This document shows, piece by piece, positions 19,720-28,476 of a stretch of 64,000 nt of DNA. A program made the position numbers and the translations under genes. The stretch comes from JAGNLA01 sp964639885 (GTDB lineage Bacteria; Caldisericota; Caldisericia; JAAYUI01): assembly GCA_964639885.1 (NCBI GenBank), contig CAZXEH010000004.1, positions 58,822 to 122,821 on the forward strand, written 5' to 3'. The notes under the pieces were generated by a model. That model was not told where the DNA came from, did no database searches, and was given only the letters and a program-made list of their open reading frames with translations. How positions within the stretch are numbered: the stretch's first letter is position 1; each line of letters opens with the position of its first letter.

Positions 19720-20487
19720 ATGGGCAAGATTCTTTCACTTTCGAACCAGAAGGGCGGAGTGGGCAAGACCACAACAGCCGTCAACCTTGGATACGCGCTG
19801 GCAAAACTCGGCCAAAAGACACTCATCTGCGACATCGACCCACAGGGAAACGCAACAACAGGCGTTGGAGTTGACCACACCGAACACAAGTTCGACTCAT
19901 ACAAGCTCATGATCGGTCAATCAACGCTGGAAAACTCGATAGTCCAGACCCAATACAACAATCTTTTTGTGGTTCCGTCAACTGTTGATCTTGCAGGAGC
20001 CGAGATAGAGCTTGTTGACATGCAGCACAGGGAATCAAAACTGAAAGACGGCCTGAGGACTGCAAAGGACATGTTTGATTTTGTCCTCATCGATTGCCCG
20101 CCATCACTTGGCCTGCTCACAGTAAACTCACTGGTGGCTGCCGATCAGCTTCTAATCCCGATCCAGAGCGAATACTACGCCTTGGAAGGCGTAACACAGC
20201 TCCTATCAACTTTCCAGCTTATCAGAAAAACGCTCAATCCGGCGCTCTCAATCTTTGGCGTGCTTTTGACCATGTATGACGAGAGGACAACCCTCTCTCG
20301 TGCGGTTGCAAACGAGATCAAGCAGCACTTTGGAGATGTGCTGTTTTCCACAATAATTCCAAGAAACGTAAGAATTTCAGAGGCTCCTTCCCACGGGAAA
20401 CCCATCAGCGTCTACGATCCGACCTCCAAGGGAGCCGTTGCATACGAGCAGCTTGCGCAGGAGGTAGTGGAGCGTGTCGGCAAATAA
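19720..20487 (+). CDS. parA: Chromosome partitioning ATPase ParA (Soj)
   Basis: A 255-residue ParA/MinD-family ATPase that moves ParB-bound origins along the nucleoid. The deviant Walker A motif KGGVGKTTTAVNLG is at residues 11-24, Walker A' is CDIDPQGNAT, and Walker B is VLIDCPPSLG. Length and layout match chromosomal Soj proteins without an N-terminal DNA-binding domain. AAAGG precedes the ATG. The gene starts 24 nt after tmRNA with no clear promoter between them, suggesting read-through from ssrA. It overlaps parB by 14 nt. Confidence 0.96.
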   Translation: MGKILSLSNQKGGVGKTTTAVNLGYALAKLGQKTLICDIDPQGNATTGVGVDHTEHKFDSYKLMIGQSTLENSIVQTQYNNLFVVPSTVDLAGAEIELVDMQHRESKLKDGLRTAKDMFDFVLIDCPPSLGLLTVNSLVAADQLLIPIQSEYYALEGVTQLLSTFQLIRKTLNPALSIFGVLLTMYDERTTLSRAVANEIKQHFGDVLFSTIIPRNVRISEAPSHGKPISVYDPTSKGAVAYEQLAQEVVERVGK

Positions 20488-21301
20488 ATTCGGTTTGGGC
20501 AAGGGTCTTGGTGCCCTTCTCCCGCAGGATGAACAGAAGGCTGGAGTAACAGAGCTCCCAATCACTGAGATTGCCTATTCTCCCTTCCAGCCAAGAACAC
20601 AGCTCAACGAGGAATCCCTTTCAGAGCTTGCGCAGTCCATAAAACGTTCAGGCCTTATCCAGCCTGTCATTGTCAGGCGAACCCAGAACGGTTACGAGCT
20701 TATTGCTGGCGAACGAAGGCTGAGGGCTGCAAAGATTGCCGGTTATGACAAGATTCCGGTTGTCATCAAAGAGATATCCGACCACGATGCGGCAGAGTTC
20801 GGACTGGTCGAAAACATCCAGCGTGAGGACCTCAATGCAATCGACATTGCACGGGCAATGCAACGCCTTCACGACGATTTCGGCTACACACAGGACTCAA
20901 TCGCCGAAGGGATAAAGAAATCAAGACCGTATGTTGCTAACCTTCTCAGACTCCTCGACCTCCCAGACATCGTTCAAGACGCAATCCTTTCAAACAGAAT
21001 ATCTGAAGGCCATGGCAGAGCCATGCTTTCATTGAAGGATACCGATCATATCATCGTAATGATGGACAGAGTCATCAAAAACGGTTTTTCGGTCAGGGAA
21101 ACCGAGAGGGCGGTAAAAACAGCCCTCACTGATACACCCAAGAAACCGGTAAAAATCGATAAAAGCCCTGAGATGGCACAGGCTGAGGCGATCCTTAGGG
21201 AATCGCTTGGAACAAAGGTTCATGTCCAGAAGGGCAGAATCGAGATAGAATACTACTCAAACGAAGACCTTGTGAGAATCTGCGAGGCCGTTGCGAAATG
21301 A
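20474..21301 (+). CDS. parB: Chromosome partitioning protein ParB (Spo0J)
   Basis: A CTP-dependent DNA clamp that loads at parS sites. The 275 residues begin with the ParA-interacting motif KFGLGKGLGALLP. The ParB/Srx domain follows with the CTP-binding GERRLRAAK motif and ENIQREDLN. A helix-turn-helix (YTQDSIAEGIKKSRPYVANLLRLL) and a C-terminal dimerisation region complete it. It starts with GTG inside the parA 3' end. Its likely target, a perfect parS, lies 22 kb away in mnmG at 43280-43295. Confidence 0.96.
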   Translation: MSANKFGLGKGLGALLPQDEQKAGVTELPITEIAYSPFQPRTQLNEESLSELAQSIKRSGLIQPVIVRRTQNGYELIAGERRLRAAKIAGYDKIPVVIKEISDHDAAEFGLVENIQREDLNAIDIARAMQRLHDDFGYTQDSIAEGIKKSRPYVANLLRLLDLPDIVQDAILSNRISEGHGRAMLSLKDTDHIIVMMDRVIKNGFSVRETERAVKTALTDTPKKPVKIDKSPEMAQAEAILRESLGTKVHVQKGRIEIEYYSNEDLVRICEAVAK

Positions 21302-23046
21302 CCGACCACCCGACGGTTTGGGAGCCGATTCCTGAGGCGACATCGTTTCGGAAAGGTCCAAATCCGAAGCTGAGAATCGTGGCGATGATTGCCGGACTTG
21401 TTCTCATGCTGGGTTTCGTGCTTTATGTAACGTTTTTGCCGAGGGAATACAGTTTCATCATCAACATTGAAAGTGTTCCCGAAGGAGCCTCGATAACCGT
21501 CGATGGTGTCGACAGGGGTACGACACCCATGAAGCTCTCGCTGGCTCCATCTTCATATTCACTCACCCTCACAAAGGAAGGTTTCAACACCCTTGCAACC
21601 ACCCTCGAAGTTGCAAAGGAAGGCGAGACCTTCAGCTTTGACATGACAAAAACGGAAGATGCAGTATCGATAACAACCATTCCCGACGGTGCAAGCGTTT
21701 ATGTTGACAACAACTTTATTGGTCAGTCAAACCTCAAATACAGGCGTGACATTGAAAACATACACAGGATCAAAGTATCGCTTCCTGGCTTCAGGGAGCA
21801 GGAAAAGATGGTCGATTTTTCAAAAGAGAGAGACATCATCTTTAATCTGGAGAAGAACTTCTACAAAGTGAAGATTGCAACCATCCCCAAAGGCTCTGTT
21901 GTATATATTGATGAAAACTACAAAGGCGAAACGCCGGTCGAAACTGAACTTACAGAGGGCGACCACGACCTGAGACTGGTTCTCTCAGGCAGAAAATCGA
22001 TCATCAAAAAAATCAGGGTGACAACAACGCTTGATCTTGAGTATTCATTCGAATCCGATGGTTTTGATTTCGAGACGATGATTGGCGAAGACTCTGCGCC
22101 TGGCGCAAAAGTCTACATGTTCCATCTGAAAGATGGTAAGGTGAATCCAGGCATTCCACCCCTTTATGTAGGCAAATCCCCTGTCACACGATCCACAAAC
22201 GACATAATGACCTACATCACCGCTGACCTTGCAACAAAACAGGGACTTCTGGTTGCCAACCACCCAACCCTTGGCAGTTATGTCGGCATTTTTGATCTTG
22301 ATGAAGGAGGGAAGCCTTTAAAACCAAAATTCACAATGCAGCTTTCTGGTGATTCCCCCGAAACATCGCTTGGACAGCCGGCAGAATCGATCTCCTACAA
22401 CAACATAATTACCGATGTCACCCCAATCATTCAGGATGCTGAAAACAACAGGCGTTTCATGCTGTCTGGAAAAAAATTCGTTGACAGGGACAATTTTCCG
22501 CTTGGACAAGTACAGCTTGACGAAGAACCGGACAAAGTAATACTTGCTCCGACAGAGAACCGCATAGTTGCAATAAAGGGTGACCGGTGCAGTGTGTACG
22601 ACCTTGGCAGTGGAAAAAAGATCAAGACTTTGAAAGGCTCAGGCGCATTCTTCACCCTCGACGGCAATACCGTGGTTGCATACACATCCTCGGCAATTGA
22701 AGCCTACACGTTCAAAAATGACGAGACAGTAAATTCGTATGCAAGGATTAAAGGTGTTCTTGTTCCAGTAACTTCTGATTTTGCAATGGATGTTGAAAAG
22801 GGCAGGGTAGTCAGTTTCATCAGTTTAAAAACCGGTCAAAAGGAAACATGGAACTCGATTTTCACTGAAAATCCACTTGAACCAGAAAATGTTGTGATCA
22901 GAAACGTGGCCGGACACGAAACCATTCTTGTCCTGGGCAAGATTTACGGTGTTCAGGCAATGGTTAAGGTTGACACCAATCCCAGCATTTTGTTTTTGTG
23001 GGTACCTGAAAACGCGGTTCCAAAGTTGAACAGTCCACATCTTTGA
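21298..23046 (+). CDS. PEGA-domain membrane protein with beta-propeller-like C-terminus
   Basis: A 582-residue membrane-anchored protein. A cytoplasmic tail of about 24 residues is followed by one membrane helix (IVAMIAGLVLMLGFVLYVTF). Three consecutive PEGA-type repeats follow: VPEGASITVDGVDRGTTP, IPDGASVYVDNNFIGQSN and IPKGSVVYIDENYKGETP, at about 60-245. The rest (about 330-580) has repeated beta-strand blades like WD/PQQ propellers but without clear signature motifs. Its ATG overlaps the parB stop (ATGA), so it is translated together with parAB. That linkage is unusual and might connect the envelope with segregation, but function is unproven. Confidence 0.75.
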   Translation: MTDHPTVWEPIPEATSFRKGPNPKLRIVAMIAGLVLMLGFVLYVTFLPREYSFIINIESVPEGASITVDGVDRGTTPMKLSLAPSSYSLTLTKEGFNTLATTLEVAKEGETFSFDMTKTEDAVSITTIPDGASVYVDNNFIGQSNLKYRRDIENIHRIKVSLPGFREQEKMVDFSKERDIIFNLEKNFYKVKIATIPKGSVVYIDENYKGETPVETELTEGDHDLRLVLSGRKSIIKKIRVTTTLDLEYSFESDGFDFETMIGEDSAPGAKVYMFHLKDGKVNPGIPPLYVGKSPVTRSTNDIMTYITADLATKQGLLVANHPTLGSYVGIFDLDEGGKPLKPKFTMQLSGDSPETSLGQPAESISYNNIITDVTPIIQDAENNRRFMLSGKKFVDRDNFPLGQVQLDEEPDKVILAPTENRIVAIKGDRCSVYDLGSGKKIKTLKGSGAFFTLDGNTVVAYTSSAIEAYTFKNDETVNSYARIKGVLVPVTSDFAMDVEKGRVVSFISLKTGQKETWNSIFTENPLEPENVVIRNVAGHETILVLGKIYGVQAMVKVDTNPSILFLWVPENAVPKLNSPHL

Positions 23047-23278
23047 TTTGTTATCCACATGCGATATCCACATGTGGATAAACGGATAAAAACAAAGACT
23101 TGGTTTGAATTCACAAAATACGTCAATTAAGCACTTGTTTCACAAATGTAAATATCCTTTCGGCAGGAATCGGTTGTTGCAAGCTATCTTTTGACAACCC
23201 GAAGGTTATCCACAAGACAATCCATAAATTATATGATTTTTGTGTTCAATCTCTCCAAGACTGCTAATATCGGTAAGT
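23047..23278. other. Intergenic DnaA-box cluster downstream of parB: candidate origin
   Basis: DnaA boxes lie at 23051-23059 (TTATCCACA), 23064-23072 (ATATCCACA, one mismatch), 23073-23081 (TGTGGATAA) and 23206-23214 (TTATCCACA). The middle pair forms the palindrome TATCCACATGTGGATA. An AT-rich stretch with a single GTTTCAC lies between 23095 and 23160. This is the densest DnaA-box group in the window and is one candidate for oriC. Confidence 0.6.
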
Positions 23279-24415
23279 ATGAAAAACAAGTCCGTTGTTT
23301 TATTGGCAGCAATATTGATGGCATCTTGCACTGTGCCGGAAAAAAACTGGTCGCAGTATGGTGGAGGCCCTGGGATCAAACATGCGAATCAATCCTCGAC
23401 GAACCCATGCGTTTCAATGAAATGGGACCTTGGTTATCAGAGGTTGATGTCGATGGTGTGGCCGGTTGCAGATGACACCTACACTTATGCCGTTGTGGAC
23501 AACCCGTCAAACTCATACGAGAGCATGCTCATCAAAATTACCAAAGATACTGGAAGAATCGAAGGCGAACCCTTCATGCTCGGTGAAGGGTCGACATTTT
23601 CAATCAACGTGGACAAAGGTTCGATAGTAGTTTCTGACGGCGAAAAACTCACAAAATTCAGCAAAAAAGACATGAAATCCATCTGGGAGTTCCAGCTCGA
23701 CGACGAGGAGAATGTTTTCCAGATTGCGTCAATTGAGGATGTGATCTTCTTTGTAACTGACAAGGCCAATGTCTACTGCATCAACAAAGATACCGGCATG
23801 GCTAGATGGCAGCAGAAGGCTGATGACCGATACAACTATCGCTGGTGTGCCTCAAACGGTGAGATTTCACTCATTGAGGGTTTTATTCCAGACGGAAACA
23901 TGAAGGTTGTAGCTTATTCAACTTATGGCGGAGAATATCTCTGGGAGTTTGAAACCGAAGGCGATGCCTCAATTCCGGCTCAAATTCAGGGGGAGAAGGT
24001 CATAATAAATTCGACAGGGCAGATCGTGATGCTCGATGTCGAAACCGGGAAGTTGCTCTGGAGCTCACTTGTGAGAGATGCCTCCGGCCTTCCGGCAAAA
24101 ATTACAAAAGCCGGTTGCTTCATGGAGAAGGCGTACTACCTGGTTAACGGCAACAGGCTCATGGGTTTTGACCTTGAGACCGGAACAGTAATCGATGAAG
24201 CAATAATCCCCTTTGATTCCCCTGCAACCGTTATGGCCGCTTCAAAAAACGCCATATTCATTGCCCTTTACGGCGACCCGTTCATGATTGCCTACAACCT
24301 CTCCGACAAGACTTTTTCAAAGAAGTTTGAAGGAAAGCGCACAGTAATTGCCATGGCAGTATCTGATGGTGGGCTTGTTGTTCAGTCCATCGAGTCAGTG
24401 ATGTATTTCAGATAA
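23279..24415 (+). CDS. PQQ-like beta-propeller lipoprotein
   Basis: A 378-residue lipoprotein with a short signal ending in LMASC. The mature region begins WSQYGGGPGIKHAN, the usual opening of PQQ/BamB-like propeller proteins. Blades carry the pattern INKDTGMARWQQ, LDVETGKLLWSS and FDLETGTVIDEA, typical of PQQ-type repeats. The start at 23279 has a -10-like TAATAT eight bases upstream and no Shine-Dalgarno, so the mRNA may be leaderless. It could scaffold protein complexes at the envelope; it has no enzyme motifs. A second such lipoprotein lies at 26054. Confidence 0.8.
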   Translation: MKNKSVVLLAAILMASCTVPEKNWSQYGGGPGIKHANQSSTNPCVSMKWDLGYQRLMSMVWPVADDTYTYAVVDNPSNSYESMLIKITKDTGRIEGEPFMLGEGSTFSINVDKGSIVVSDGEKLTKFSKKDMKSIWEFQLDDEENVFQIASIEDVIFFVTDKANVYCINKDTGMARWQQKADDRYNYRWCASNGEISLIEGFIPDGNMKVVAYSTYGGEYLWEFETEGDASIPAQIQGEKVIINSTGQIVMLDVETGKLLWSSLVRDASGLPAKITKAGCFMEKAYYLVNGNRLMGFDLETGTVIDEAIIPFDSPATVMAASKNAIFIALYGDPFMIAYNLSDKTFSKKFEGKRTVIAMAVSDGGLVVQSIESVMYFR

Positions 24416-24480
24416 ACCTTGTAAACAAATCACCAGACCAGTCAATCTTTAGTCTGTCTTATCTATTTATGTTGATTTTT

Positions 24481-25980
24481 TCAGTGTATCTCGGCTGATG
24501 GTTTTGCGTTTCCTGATTCGAAGTATTCCTTGGTCGGCTGCGGGAGCAGGTAGTAAAGCAGAAGATCGCGATGGTTCTTGATGTATTCAGGTGGATTGAG
24601 CCCCTCGTCAACGGTGAGCGGGAGCGAGTTGACGTAGTGCCCCGAACGTTCCTTGTAAATGTCGAGTTTTCCTGCAATCATCGAGACAAATTCTTGCTTC
24701 ATCGGGCCAGTTCTTCCATAGCGACCGATAACCATATCCCTGAATTCCCTTGAAACGACCTTGTATCTTTCGCCAGTTTGCACGTTGAATGCTGCCTGTG
24801 AACCAACAATTTGTGATGTCGGAGTTACAAGTGGTGGATAGCCTGCGTCCTCACGGACTTTTTCTGCTTCTGTGAGGATTTTGGGGAGAAGGTCGAGCTG
24901 GCCAAACGACTGGAGTTGTGTGCGAAGGTTGGAGATCATGCCGCCTGGAATCTGGGCGCCAAGCTGTGCCTCGTCTGGTGCCGGGTAGCCAAAGCTCGTC
25001 ATGATTTCGATGTTTATGCGTCTTGCTTCGTCGTAGTTGCCTGCTTTAACAAGCTCGATTGCTTTTTTCATCTTGTCCAAAACCGTTGGTGGGAGCGGGT
25101 ATGGAATCAGCTGTGGGAGCGAGTTTGCCTTTGCGTCGAACGCTGCAAGCTCTTTTCTGATGCCAAGGAGCTTCTTTGACGAACGCTCGATTGCCTTGTG
25201 GTCAAGATCGTGTTCGATTCCGAGAAGTTCTGCATAGACTGAAATGATTTCGATGGCTGCGTGGCTCGACCCGCCTGCAAACGGGCCGATTGCCGTGTCG
25301 ATCCTATCGCATCCTGCAAGGAGGGCGACGATTGAGGCTGTTTCGGCAAAGCCAACAGTTGTATGTGTGTGAAGGGTGATTGGAACCTTGAGATTTTTCT
25401 TCATTGCAGGGATGAGAACGGCTGCGTCCTTCGGACTGAGGATGCCGGCCATGTCCTTTATGGCGACAATATCGGCTCCGTCTTCCTGAAGCTCGCTTGC
25501 GTACTTGACGAACCATTCGGTTGTGTGGACTGGAGAGGTGGTGTATGAGAGTGCAACCTCTGTCTTTGCTCCCCATGCCTTTGAGGCAAGAAGCGACATC
25601 ATCAGGTTGCGCCTGTCGTTTAGGGCGTCAAACATCCTCATGGTGCTCACGCCTGATTTGATTGCAGCTTTGCAGAAGGCGACGATCATCGAGTCTGGAT
25701 AGGGCGAGTAGGCGAAAAGATTCTGGCCTCTAATCAAAGCCCTGATGGAGGTCTTGCCGTTTGTAACCTTGAAGTACTTGTCAAGCCTGTCCCACGGGTT
25801 TTCCTTGAGGAATCTCAAGGGTGCGTCAACAGTTGCGCCACCCCAGAGCTCAAGCTCCTTGAAACCACAGTCGACGATGTCTTGAATCACTGACATTCCC
25901 TGTGTTGTGCTCATTCTTGTTGCAAACAGGCTCTGTTGGCCATCCCTCAAGCTCAGGTCACAAAATTCCACTTTCCTCAT
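24481..25980 (-). CDS. Pyruvate/oxaloacetate carboxyltransferase subunit (OadA/PycB-like, no biotin domain)
   Basis: A 499-residue carboxyltransferase of the HMGL-like plus PYC/OADA type, which moves CO2 between a biotinyl carrier and pyruvate/oxaloacetate. The N-terminal TIM barrel starts DLSLRDGQQS, has the metal-binding HTHTTVG, and shows FDALND and IKDMAG. The conserved carboxylase domain follows with PGGMISNL. The chain ends without a biotinyl domain, so a separate carrier is required; a biotin carrier with EAMKV is encoded at 61705-62121. I chose the ATG at 25980 because the longer frame to 26142 overlaps a divergent gene. The promoter TTGAAT-17-TAGACT (26016-25988) ends seven bases before the ATG: a leaderless candidate. 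Confidence 0.88.
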   Translation of the reverse strand: MRKVEFCDLSLRDGQQSLFATRMSTTQGMSVIQDIVDCGFKELELWGGATVDAPLRFLKENPWDRLDKYFKVTNGKTSIRALIRGQNLFAYSPYPDSMIVAFCKAAIKSGVSTMRMFDALNDRRNLMMSLLASKAWGAKTEVALSYTTSPVHTTEWFVKYASELQEDGADIVAIKDMAGILSPKDAAVLIPAMKKNLKVPITLHTHTTVGFAETASIVALLAGCDRIDTAIGPFAGGSSHAAIEIISVYAELLGIEHDLDHKAIERSSKKLLGIRKELAAFDAKANSLPQLIPYPLPPTVLDKMKKAIELVKAGNYDEARRINIEIMTSFGYPAPDEAQLGAQIPGGMISNLRTQLQSFGQLDLLPKILTEAEKVREDAGYPPLVTPTSQIVGSQAAFNVQTGERYKVVSREFRDMVIGRYGRTGPMKQEFVSMIAGKLDIYKERSGHYVNSLPLTVDEGLNPPEYIKNHRDLLLYYLLPQPTKEYFESGNAKPSAEIH

Positions 25981-25987
25981 GGAATCA

Positions 25988-26045
25988 AGTCTATTGGAAC
26001 TCTTTAGCAAATTCAACTGGAATGCGAGAAACCAGAAATTATAAT
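25988..26045. promoter_or_regulatory. Overlapping divergent promoters
   Basis: The minus strand has -35 TTGAAT (26016-26011) and -10 TAGACT (25993-25988) with a 17-bp spacer. The plus strand has -10 TATAAT (26040-26045) with a weak -35. Both -10 boxes sit 7-8 nt from the start codons at 25980 and 26054, and neither gene has a Shine-Dalgarno. Confidence 0.55.
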
Positions 26046-26053
26046 CAGAAATC

Positions 26054-27115
26054 GTGAGAAAAATCTTGCCATTGATTTTGGTTGTTGCACTCGTCTCCTG
26101 CGGAAAACAGGAAGTAAAAACAGACGGATTGCTGACTGTCAATTGGCAGTACGATGGCTTTGAAGAACCGCTCAGCGTCGGGGTGCGACCATCAAAGGGC
26201 TACATCATGGCAGTTTCTGTTTCCGGCAACGAATACACTCTAATTGACGAGGCGACTGGCCAGGCTGAATGGATCAGAACTGTTGATGAAGAAACAGGAA
26301 GTGACAACGCCTTCCCCCCTGTTGAAGCCAGTGGAAGAATTATATTTTCCTGTGGCAACCAGTTAAGGTGCATGGACATGCGAACCGGAGACCAGCTTTG
26401 GTCGGTTGCAACCAGAGACACTGACATTGGCCCGGCAAGCTTCAGCCAGCCAGCATTTTCAAACGGCAGAATCTTTGTTGGCACAGCCTCAGGTTCCCTT
26501 CTCTGCCTGGATGCACCGTCTGGCGTTCAAAACTGGGAAATTAAATCATCGGTTGACGCTTATGGGCCGGTTGTGGCCATGGGTGACAAGATCGTTGCCA
26601 ACATGCTCTCTGGCAGAATTGAATGCAGGAAGCAGGATCAAGGCTGGGTCGTCTGGAAAAATGACCACTTCAGCCTACCATCAGAGCCGATTCCAAACGA
26701 TGGCGAAACCCTCTATCTTTCTAACCCAGGCCCATCCATTGCGGCACTGGACATAAACGACATGAAAGTTCTGTGGACAAAGTCAATTGCAAACAAGACC
26801 GGAACGCTCCAGTTCAATCCCGAGCTGACCGGTGACCTTATATTTTGTTGTGACGAAAACACAGTTTACGGGTTTCAAAGAAAAACCGGTGAGGAAAAGT
26901 TCAAATTCGAAATTCCTTTCGACCCGACACACCTTAAGGCGCTTTCAAACAGGCTCCTCATAACCTCAAAGAATCGCCTTTATTGCTACTCCTTTGACGG
27001 CAAACTACTCGGAGAGTTCAAAGAACCAAACGGGGACGAACTCTTTGGAATCGATGAAGGAAAATCCACGATCATTTGCTGGAGCGCCAGAACCATCTAC
27101 GGGCTTTCAAAATAA
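26054..27115 (+). CDS. PQQ-like beta-propeller lipoprotein
   Basis: A 353-residue lipoprotein starting at GTG, with signal MRKILPLILVVALVSC whose last four residues are the lipobox. Propeller blades follow the PQQ pattern: IDEATGQAEWIRT, MDMRTGDQLWSV, LDAPSGVQNWEI, LDINDMKVLWTK and FQRKTGEEKFKF. The architecture matches the lipoprotein at 23279, and the intervening carboxyltransferase runs the other way. It is probably a scaffold or binding protein at the outer face of the membrane; BamB-like roles are possible but unproven. TATAAT lies eight bases upstream, so the mRNA is probably leaderless. Confidence 0.8.
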   Translation: MRKILPLILVVALVSCGKQEVKTDGLLTVNWQYDGFEEPLSVGVRPSKGYIMAVSVSGNEYTLIDEATGQAEWIRTVDEETGSDNAFPPVEASGRIIFSCGNQLRCMDMRTGDQLWSVATRDTDIGPASFSQPAFSNGRIFVGTASGSLLCLDAPSGVQNWEIKSSVDAYGPVVAMGDKIVANMLSGRIECRKQDQGWVVWKNDHFSLPSEPIPNDGETLYLSNPGPSIAALDINDMKVLWTKSIANKTGTLQFNPELTGDLIFCCDENTVYGFQRKTGEEKFKFEIPFDPTHLKALSNRLLITSKNRLYCYSFDGKLLGEFKEPNGDELFGIDEGKSTIICWSARTIYGLSK

Positions 27116-27150
27116 AACTACGTGCTGTAGAATCGCTCCATGGAGGAGTG

Positions 27151-27783
27151 ATGAGGAAGTGGATTAATATTGCTGAAGCTGTAATTTTGGTTGCAATGCT
27201 GGTGTTTGTTATGCTGTCACCGATAAAGATCGAATATGATTCAATTATTGATATAATTAACTTTAATTCAATGAAAGACTTCGGAAATGAAGTATTCAAG
27301 TGGGATTACAGACTTAGCACTGTAGATTTTAAACCAGTTTCTGAAAAAATCACTAGTAAAAAAGTATTGGAAAAAATTGATTTTCTTAAATATGAATATA
27401 CCAATTCTGATGTTAAATCACAAAAAAATACAATAGTAAAATTTTCTGATTACAATGATTTGCTTCTGCATACATTTATTTTTCAGGGATCAACCGAACC
27501 CATCAATAATTGGTGGCCACATTCAAAAATTGCTAAAGCATACATTGGAAATAGGGTAGTCAATCTTATAAAGCATGATTATTTGGTGATCTGCCAACCA
27601 GTGGAAAACAGGGAAGATCTGCCTAAAGATTATTGCTACTTCATTGAAAACAATACTGCAAACAGATTTCTTATGTTTCAAGCATCAAATGCTGGAACAG
27701 AGATTATAAAATTCGATAAATTCAACGAAGATGGAAGCACAGAAACGGTTGAAATTACAGTGAACGTAGTGGAGGAGCGATGA
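27151..27783 (+). CDS. Small membrane-anchored protein, family member 1
   Basis: A 210-residue protein of unknown family. It has one N-terminal membrane helix (MRKWINIAEAVILVAMLVFV) and an extracytoplasmic beta-rich domain with no motif I recognise. GGAGG lies four to five bases before the ATG at 27151; the longer frame from 27076 overlaps the previous gene and is not used. The first 63 nt are nearly identical to the start of the next gene, while the rest has diverged. It is notably AT-rich (for example AATTATTGATATAATTAAC), unlike its neighbours. It ends in an ATGA overlap with member 2. Confidence 0.65.
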   Translation: MRKWINIAEAVILVAMLVFVMLSPIKIEYDSIIDIINFNSMKDFGNEVFKWDYRLSTVDFKPVSEKITSKKVLEKIDFLKYEYTNSDVKSQKNTIVKFSDYNDLLLHTFIFQGSTEPINNWWPHSKIAKAYIGNRVVNLIKHDYLVICQPVENREDLPKDYCYFIENNTANRFLMFQASNAGTEIIKFDKFNEDGSTETVEITVNVVEER

Positions 27784-28469
27784 GGAAGTGGATTAACATA
27801 GCTGAAGCTGTAATTCTGGTTGTGATGCTGGTGTTTGTGATCGGTTTTCACAACTATTACACCCAGCCAATATGTTTATCAAACAGATATATGTCTGTGG
27901 ACGCAACGTGGGATGGAGACAAGCTGGTTTCAGATGAATCAAACTTCATCAAGTCTGTGACTTACCGCATTGGCTATGATGAAAACAACAATGTGGAAAT
28001 CGATTATTATTACGATCCTGAAAGCGTGCTTGTAAGAATTGATCCGCAATCGGTTTTGTTGGAAAAAATCCTCAGGGACACTGGAAAAAGCATTGAGGAC
28101 GTAAAAAGGGGGATGCTTGAATACAATAATTTCAACGAATTCACAGATATTCTGCTGACTGACGCACAGAGTGTCGTACATTTTATTGATTGCCAGACAA
28201 AAGAAATAGAAGTTAAACAAAATGATATTCTGGTGTTTTGGGACGGAATAGAAAGTAATAATAAATATATCGCAAATCACAAAACAGATATAGGAACAAA
28301 AACAGATAAATATGATGAAAACAGTTATGATACAATATGCCAGGGAGACAGATTTTACCGGATGAAGTTCTACAGGGCTAACCAGAAAGGTTCTGATGAA
28401 ATAAAATTTGATTTTATATCAGAAGACGGTTTGTTGGCAAAATCGACCACAACTGTGATTGTGAAGTGA
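27780..28469 (+). CDS. Small membrane-anchored protein, family member 2
   Basis: A 229-residue protein of unknown family, paralogue of the preceding gene. The same leader (MRKWINIAEAVILVVMLVFV) anchors it in the membrane. The C-terminal pattern EIKFDFISEDG matches EIIKFDKFNEDG of member 1. NDILVFWDGIE resembles member 3's GDVIIVWEGID. GGAGG precedes the ATG inside the upstream gene, so the pair is translationally coupled. It is AT-rich. Confidence 0.65.
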   Translation: MRKWINIAEAVILVVMLVFVIGFHNYYTQPICLSNRYMSVDATWDGDKLVSDESNFIKSVTYRIGYDENNNVEIDYYYDPESVLVRIDPQSVLLEKILRDTGKSIEDVKRGMLEYNNFNEFTDILLTDAQSVVHFIDCQTKEIEVKQNDILVFWDGIESNNKYIANHKTDIGTKTDKYDENSYDTICQGDRFYRMKFYRANQKGSDEIKFDFISEDGLLAKSTTTVIVK

Positions 28470-28476
28470 GGGAGCA

